Below, piece after piece: positions 59,818 through 64,000 of a stretch of DNA of 64,000 nt (position 1 is the stretch's first letter; every line of letters begins with the position of its first letter). The DNA is from Streptacidiphilus pinicola. Its GTDB lineage: Bacteria > Actinomycetota > Actinomycetes > Streptomycetales > Streptomycetaceae. A program made the position numbers and the translations under genes. Location of the stretch: contig NZ_QKYN01000067.1 of NCBI RefSeq assembly GCF_003258295.1, positions 1-64,000 of the forward strand. The letters run 5' to 3'. Under the pieces are notes generated by a model, which was not told the DNA's origin, did not search any database, and saw only the letters and a program-made list of their open reading frames with translations.

Positions 59818-59953
59818 GCAGCGCTTCACCGACCCCCGCAAGGTCCGTGACTTCCTGAACAACCTTGACTCGAACCCGCTGCGGCCAGGTGGGTGAGCTG
59901 GCGCATCTGGAACGCGGCGAACTCCTGGTCCCGATCGTTCTTCTCGTCCTGCC

Positions 59954-60637
59954 CTACCGTCTACGCGGCACGAGTCCGGTCTCGAAGGCGATGATCGCCA
60001 GGTGGACGCGGTCCCGGGCCTCGAGCTTGGCGAACAGGCGCGCGACGTGCGTCTTCGCGGTCGCCGCGCTGATCACCAACTGCTCGGCTATCTCAGCGTT
60101 CGACAGTCCCTGTCCGACCAGTGCCAGCACCTCGCGCTCCCGGTCGGTGATCCCCGCGAGGAGACTCAAGTCCGCCTCGGTCTCGGCGTCCGGTTCGGGG
60201 GCCGCGGGGCCAGACCTTCCGGCGAAGTCCGCGATCAGCCGTCGGGTCACGCTCGGCGCGATCAACGCGTCGCCGGCCGCCACCACGCGGATCGCGTCCA
60301 GGATCGCGTTCAAGGCCATGCTCTTGAGCAGGAATCCGCTGGCCCCGGCGCGCAGTGCGCCATAGACGTACTCGTCGTCGTCGAAAGTCGTCAGCACCAA
60401 CACCTTGGGCGGGTCAGGCTCTGCGCTCGCCTGCCGGGTCGCCTCGATCCCGTCCATGCCGGGCATCCGGATGTCCATCACCACGACGTCCGGCCGCAGT
60501 TCGCGCACCAGGCGCACCGCCTCGCGGCCGTCGCCGGCCTCGCCGACCACCTCCAGGTCGTCGGTGTCGCCGATCAGGATCCCGAGCCCGACCAGCATCA
60601 GCGGCTGGTCATCGACCAGCAGCACCCGCACGCTCAT
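59954..60637 (-). CDS. NarL/LuxR-family response regulator
   Basis: A 227-residue protein. Receiver domain (VRVLLVDDQPLMLVGLGILI, phosphoacceptor D55 in VVMDIRMPGMDG, conserved Thr/Lys in VLVLTTF and FLLKS) and C-terminal LuxR HTH (ITDREREVLALVGQGLSNAE, IAEQLVISAATAKTHVARLF). Its ATG overlaps the kinase TGA (ATGA), so the two are translated together. It probably controls the divergent ABC transporter genes. Confidence 0.93.
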   Translation of the reverse strand: MSVRVLLVDDQPLMLVGLGILIGDTDDLEVVGEAGDGREAVRLVRELRPDVVVMDIRMPGMDGIEATRQASAEPDPPKVLVLTTFDDDEYVYGALRAGASGFLLKSMALNAILDAIRVVAAGDALIAPSVTRRLIADFAGRSGPAAPEPDAETEADLSLLAGITDREREVLALVGQGLSNAEIAEQLVISAATAKTHVARLFAKLEARDRVHLAIIAFETGLVPRRR

Positions 60638-61848
60638 GCCGGGAGCCTCGCGGCCACCCGGAATCCGCCCTCCGGACGCCGGCCCGCGCTGAACTGGCCG
60701 GACAGCAACGTCACTCGCTCGCGCATGCCGAGTAGGCCGTAGCCACTTCCGCCGGCCGCCGCCGCGTGCCTCGGACGGCCCGGCCCGCCGAGACCGTCGT
60801 CCCCGTCGTCCACCACCTCGATCGTCACTCCTGTCGGCTCGTAACCGACCGCGACCCGGCAGGTCCGGGCACCGGAATGCCGCACCACGTTCGTCACCGA
60901 CTCCTGGATGATCCGGAACGCCGACAGTTCGATCTCCGGCGGCAGTGGACGCTGCTCGCCCCACCAGGTCACCTGGACCCGCACCCCGGCGTCGGCCGTG
61001 CGTTCGGTGAGCTGCGGGACGTCCGCCAGGCTGGCGCCCGGCGCCAGCGGGGCGGCCTGCGGCATGGCGTCGTCGGGCTCGGCGCGGCGTAGCGCACCGA
61101 GCATGCGCTGCAACCCGAGCAGCGTCTCCCGGCTGGTGGTCTCGATGCCGGTCAGCGCCTGCCGCGTCTGCTCGGGCCTGGTCTCCACGACCCGCGCCGC
61201 CGCTCCCGAGAGCACCGTGATGATCCCCATGCTGTGCGCCACGCTGTCGTGCAGTTCGCGGGCGATCCGCAGCCGCTCGGCCATGACGATGCGGGCCTCG
61301 GTCTGCTCGTGCAGGGCTTCGAGGTATTCACCGCGTTTGCGGTACACCCCGCCGAAGACCCACGCGACCGCGAACAGGAACGCGAGTTGCCCGGCCTGCT
61401 GGGCCGCGTAGCCAACGGAGATCTTGGGGGAGACGAGGGTGCGCCCGGCGAACGCGGCCGCGACGGCCGCGACGGAGCCGACAGCGGCAGCCTTCGGCCG
61501 CCGGACGGCGAGGTGCCCGGCCAGGGCCGGGAGCAGGAGGAACACGATCCAGGGCCGCGCGCCGAAGAACTCGCCGAGAACCGATTCGCCCAGGATCGCC
61601 GCGAAGATCGCCGCGGGCAGGCGGCGCACCAGCAGGATCGGGAGGGCGAGTACGACGCAGAGACCCATCATCTGGAAGGGCCCGAGGCCGGGAAACCGGA
61701 ACGGGCCGCCGTAGTACCGGACCTGACCGGCCGGCATCGTCCAGAAGAGCATCAGCGCGTAGAAGCAGGCGGTCGCCAGCACCACGGCCCGCGACGTCAG
61801 CCAGGCCACGGGTGGCGATGTCGAGAAACGCTGGAGCAGCTCTTCCAT
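60634..61848 (-). CDS. Sensor histidine kinase (HisKA_3 type)
   Basis: A 404-residue membrane kinase. N-terminal hydrophobic helices (about 20-165), then the HisKA_3 domain with H200 in RIARELHDSVAHSMGIITVL, and a HATPase with IIQESVTNVVRHSGA, DDGDDG and GSGYGLLGMRERV. It phosphorylates the response regulator encoded next. ATG 61848 lies 6 nt after TACGAT, so the transcript is probably leaderless. Confidence 0.9.
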   Translation of the reverse strand: MEELLQRFSTSPPVAWLTSRAVVLATACFYALMLFWTMPAGQVRYYGGPFRFPGLGPFQMMGLCVVLALPILLVRRLPAAIFAAILGESVLGEFFGARPWIVFLLLPALAGHLAVRRPKAAAVGSVAAVAAAFAGRTLVSPKISVGYAAQQAGQLAFLFAVAWVFGGVYRKRGEYLEALHEQTEARIVMAERLRIARELHDSVAHSMGIITVLSGAAARVVETRPEQTRQALTGIETTSRETLLGLQRMLGALRRAEPDDAMPQAAPLAPGASLADVPQLTERTADAGVRVQVTWWGEQRPLPPEIELSAFRIIQESVTNVVRHSGARTCRVAVGYEPTGVTIEVVDDGDDGLGGPGRPRHAAAAGGSGYGLLGMRERVTLLSGQFSAGRRPEGGFRVAARLPA

Positions 61849-61860
61849 ACGGAGATCGTA
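61849..61860 (-). promoter_or_regulatory. -10 box of the two-component operon
   Basis: On the minus strand TACGAT is followed by 6 nt and the ATG at 61848. This fits a leaderless transcript. The divergent ABC gene starts 90 bp away. Confidence 0.45.
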
Positions 61861-61938
61861 TGGATCGGGGTCGGCTCCGCGCGTCACCCCGGGGATGTAC
61901 GCGGAGTACGCCCCCAGGCCGATGGCCTGGGGGGATGA

Positions 61939-62760
61939 GTGACATCCGCCGGCCGACGCGGCGAGCCGGCCGATGCCGCGAGCCTTCTCCCCGTGATCGA
62001 AACCCACGAGCTCACCAAGCGATTCAAGAACGTGACCGCTGTCGACGGCCTCACGTTCACCGTCCAGCCGGGGCGCGTGACCGGCTTCCTCGGGCCGAAC
62101 GGTTCCGGCAAGTCCACGACGCTGCGGATGATCCTGGGACTCAACGAGCCGACCCACGGCAGCGCGTTGATCGACGGTCGCCGGTTCCGTGACGCCGGGA
62201 CCGGGCTGCGCCGCGTCGGCGTGCTGCTGGACGCCGGCGACGTGCACAAGGGACGCAGCGCGCGCACACATCTGATGGCGCTGGCGCGCAGCAACGGGAT
62301 CGGCAAGCGGCGGGTCGCGCGGGTCCTGGAGGAGGTCGGCCTGTCGGCGGTCGCGCGGCGTCGCGTCGGCGGCTACTCCCTGGGCATGCGGCAGCGGCTC
62401 GGCATCGCGGCGGCGCTGCTCGGCGACCCGCCGGTGCTGATCTTCGACGAGCCGATCAACGGCCTGGACCCCGAAGGCATCCGATGGGCGCGCGAGCTGT
62501 TCCGGCAGCTGGCCGCCGAGGGCCGGACGGTGTTCGTCTCAAGCCACCTCATGAGCGAGATGGAGCACACCGCCGACCACCTGATCGTGATCGGCGGCGG
62601 GAAGCTGCTCGCCGACGAGAGCCTGGCGACGTTCGCCGGCCGGGCTCCAGCACCGGCCACGGTTCCGGCGGTTCCGGCCGTCGCTCCGGGAGCGCTGGAG
62701 GCCGCATTCATGACCGTGACCGCCGACAGCGCCGAGTTCCGCGCCGGGGATCGGCCGTGA
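61939..62760 (+). CDS. ABC exporter ATPase (BcrA-like)
   Basis: A 273-residue ATPase: Walker A GPNGSGKST, signature YSLGMRQR, Walker B VLIFDEPINGLD, H-loop VSSHLM. The C-terminal AAFMTVTADSAEF is typical of drug-exporter-type ABC-2 ATPases. It pairs with the permeases encoded next. GTG 61939 has a GGGGGG run a few nt upstream; GTG 61993 (VIETHELTKRF) is a possible shorter start. Divergent from the two-component operon that may regulate it. Confidence 0.9.
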   Translation: MTSAGRRGEPADAASLLPVIETHELTKRFKNVTAVDGLTFTVQPGRVTGFLGPNGSGKSTTLRMILGLNEPTHGSALIDGRRFRDAGTGLRRVGVLLDAGDVHKGRSARTHLMALARSNGIGKRRVARVLEEVGLSAVARRRVGGYSLGMRQRLGIAAALLGDPPVLIFDEPINGLDPEGIRWARELFRQLAAEGRTVFVSSHLMSEMEHTADHLIVIGGGKLLADESLATFAGRAPAPATVPAVPAVAPGALEAAFMTVTADSAEFRAGDRP

Positions 62761-63491
62761 GCGCGGAGACCGCGGTCCTGCCGGCCCGCCCCGCGTTCGC
62801 ACGACGGGCTCGCGTCACGGACCTGGTGGCCGCTGAGTGGCTCAAGCTCTGGTCGCCCTGGTACACCGCTGCGGCGAGTGCCGCTGTGGTGGTCTTGTCG
62901 GTCGTCATCGCCCAGCACGATCCGAAACCTGTTGTCTTCGACGCGCCGGCGTGGCTGCTGATGATGCTCGCCGCGGGTCTGCTCGGCGCCCAGACGGTCG
63001 TCACAGAGCACGCGACCGGGTTGGTGCGCAGCACCCTGACCGCCGTCCCCGACCGGCGGCGGCTGGTGGCGGCGAAGGCGGCCGTGGTCGTCGGGGTGAC
63101 CGCTGCGCTGGCGCTGGTGCTGGCCTCCGCCGACATCGTCAACTCGCGTCCCACCACAGCTGGCTCGGCCACGCCAGGGCAGATCGCCGCGTGCGGCGCC
63201 CTCGGGCCGGTCTGCGGGCTGGCGGGGATGGCCGTGGCGACCCTCGCCCGCCATCTCGCGACGACGGCGGCCGGAGTCTGCGTGGTCCTCGGCGCGCTGC
63301 CGCTGTTCCTCCAACCGAAGCAGAACCGCTGGGAGCACGACGTCTCCAACGCCCTGCCCTATTACTCCTGGAGCCGTCTGGCTTCCGGCAGCGGAACGAT
63401 GACCGTCCCGGTCGCCTGGGGCACGCTCGCCGCCTGGGCCGTCGCCTCCTTCCTGATCACCGTCATCATCCTGGACCGGAGAGACGTATGA
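62757..63491 (+). CDS. ABC-2 type permease
   Basis: A 244-residue permease with the N-terminal motif LVAAEWLKLWSPWYTAAASA, then six hydrophobic segments (e.g. WLLMMLAAGLLGAQTVVTEH, AAVVVGVTAALALVLASADI) and the loop EHATGLVRSTLTAVPDRRRL characteristic of ABC-2 exporters. GTG overlaps the ATPase TGA (GTGA). A homologous gene follows directly. Confidence 0.88.
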   Translation: MSAETAVLPARPAFARRARVTDLVAAEWLKLWSPWYTAAASAAVVVLSVVIAQHDPKPVVFDAPAWLLMMLAAGLLGAQTVVTEHATGLVRSTLTAVPDRRRLVAAKAAVVVGVTAALALVLASADIVNSRPTTAGSATPGQIAACGALGPVCGLAGMAVATLARHLATTAAGVCVVLGALPLFLQPKQNRWEHDVSNALPYYSWSRLASGSGTMTVPVAWGTLAAWAVASFLITVIILDRRDV

Positions 63492-64000
63492 ACACCTCTG
63501 CCGTCACCTCAATCACCGCGACCGCCGCCGCGAACAACGGCATCACCGACCCGGCCCGGTTCCGGGACCTGGTGGCTGCCGAATGGATCAAGATCCGCGG
63601 TCAGCGCTCGTCCTGGTTCCTGGTCGCCTTCTGCGTGCTGTGGGACTCATTGGCCGCGTGGTACTCGGGAGGACACGTCACCGGTGTCACACCCGCCAAC
63701 GCGGGCTCCATCAATCCCCTGATCTATCCGTTCAACAACACCGCGTGGAGCCTGTTGGCCGTCCTGGCCGCGAGCTTCGGCGCGCTGTCGGTCGCCGGGG
63801 AGTACTCCAGCGGGCTGATCCGCTCCACCATCGTCGCAGTGCCGACCCGGGGCCGGATCATGGCGGCCAAGGCCGCGGTCGTCGCCGTCTGCGCGGCGTG
63901 CGTCGGACTGGCCTGCTCGGCGGCGGCGCTGCCGATCGCCGGATCCCAGCTCGCCGGAAAGCTGACGGGTCTGGGCCCGACCGGCCCGGGCGTCCCAAAG
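63488..64000 (+). CDS. ABC-2 type permease, truncated by window end
   Basis: ATG 63488 overlaps the previous TGA (ATGA). The frame runs open to the window edge: FRDLVAAEWIKIRGQRSSWF, then AWSLLAVLAASFGALSVAGE and SSGLIRSTIVAVPTRGRIMA match the previous permease, so the exporter probably has two related permease subunits. Only the first 171 residues are visible. Confidence 0.9.
   Translation, partial: MNTSAVTSITATAAANNGITDPARFRDLVAAEWIKIRGQRSSWFLVAFCVLWDSLAAWYSGGHVTGVTPANAGSINPLIYPFNNTAWSLLAVLAASFGALSVAGEYSSGLIRSTIVAVPTRGRIMAAKAAVVAVCAACVGLACSAAALPIAGSQLAGKLTGLGPTGPGVPK

Overview
The window is about 70% G+C with strong G/C third-position bias, GTG and TTG starts, Tat and lipoprotein signals, PadR, HxlR, TrmB and LacI regulators, SigE-family and SpoIIE-type signalling proteins, and many secreted hydrolases and lectins. 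This is typical of an actinomycete, most likely Streptomycetaceae. No rRNA, tRNA, CRISPR array, prophage module or large biosynthetic cluster was recognised. Single-gene functions, decayed genes and transposase scraps alternate, as on a Streptomyces chromosome arm or other accessory region.

Layout. 0-8.5 kb: NUDIX hydrolase, an orphan phosphorothioation-dependent-type HNH endonuclease, a wrecked Na+/Ca2+ exchanger, a zinc-finger anti-sigma factor without its sigma factor facing a secreted-repeat lipoprotein, an LCMT-like methyltransferase, a TrmB-like regulator and a YegP-like protein. 8.8-16.8 kb: a serine-hydrolase-fold exported protein lacking the catalytic lysine, a methyltransferase, an M4 metalloprotease followed by an emfourin-like lipoprotein (putative inhibitor), a GNAT acetyltransferase and a double SnoaL protein. 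17.2-19.5 kb: a PadR regulator coupled to a membrane protein, facing another membrane protein and a broken ABC ATPase. 19.6-34 kb: a PAS-GAF-SpoIIE-ATPase regulator, a Vms1-like protein, VOC proteins, HxlR, a methyltransferase, an FAD oxidoreductase with DUF3995, AraC, SDR, PhoU and ThpR. 34.2-36.2 kb: three small secreted proteins (peptidoglycan-binding, ricin-type lectin, unknown). 36.5-48 kb: a glycoside-uptake island with two GH1 beta-glucosidases, a complete peptide-type ABC importer with SBP_5 binding protein, a LacI regulator and CebR-type operators. 48-56.3 kb: an unknown protein, a SigE sigma factor overlapping a membrane PASTA protein, an exported phosphatase/phosphodiesterase, a Tat-exported beta-carbonic anhydrase, and a second PadR/membrane-protein module with its PadR gene truncated. 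57-64 kb: a Ser/Thr kinase with a ricin-like exterior, then a NarL-type two-component system divergent from a three-gene ABC exporter that runs off the window.

Themes. (1) At least twelve transposase fragments (IS982, IS256, IS5, IS481, ISAs1, ISL3, ISKra4 and several of one integrase-type family) and no intact transposase: a mobile-element graveyard that also clipped neighbouring genes. (2) Many genes have a TAnnnT -10 box 6-8 nt before the start codon and so look leaderless. (3) Two paralogous PadR/SPWQDDPYD membrane-protein modules share regulatory architecture and are the best candidate for an undescribed system. (4) The SigE-PASTA pair and the M4-protease/emfourin-like pair are compact signalling or protease-control units.

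All function calls come from reading motifs and family resemblance by eye; no database search was run. Starts were chosen by Shine-Dalgarno sequence, overlap with neighbours, or -10 spacing and may be off by a few codons.
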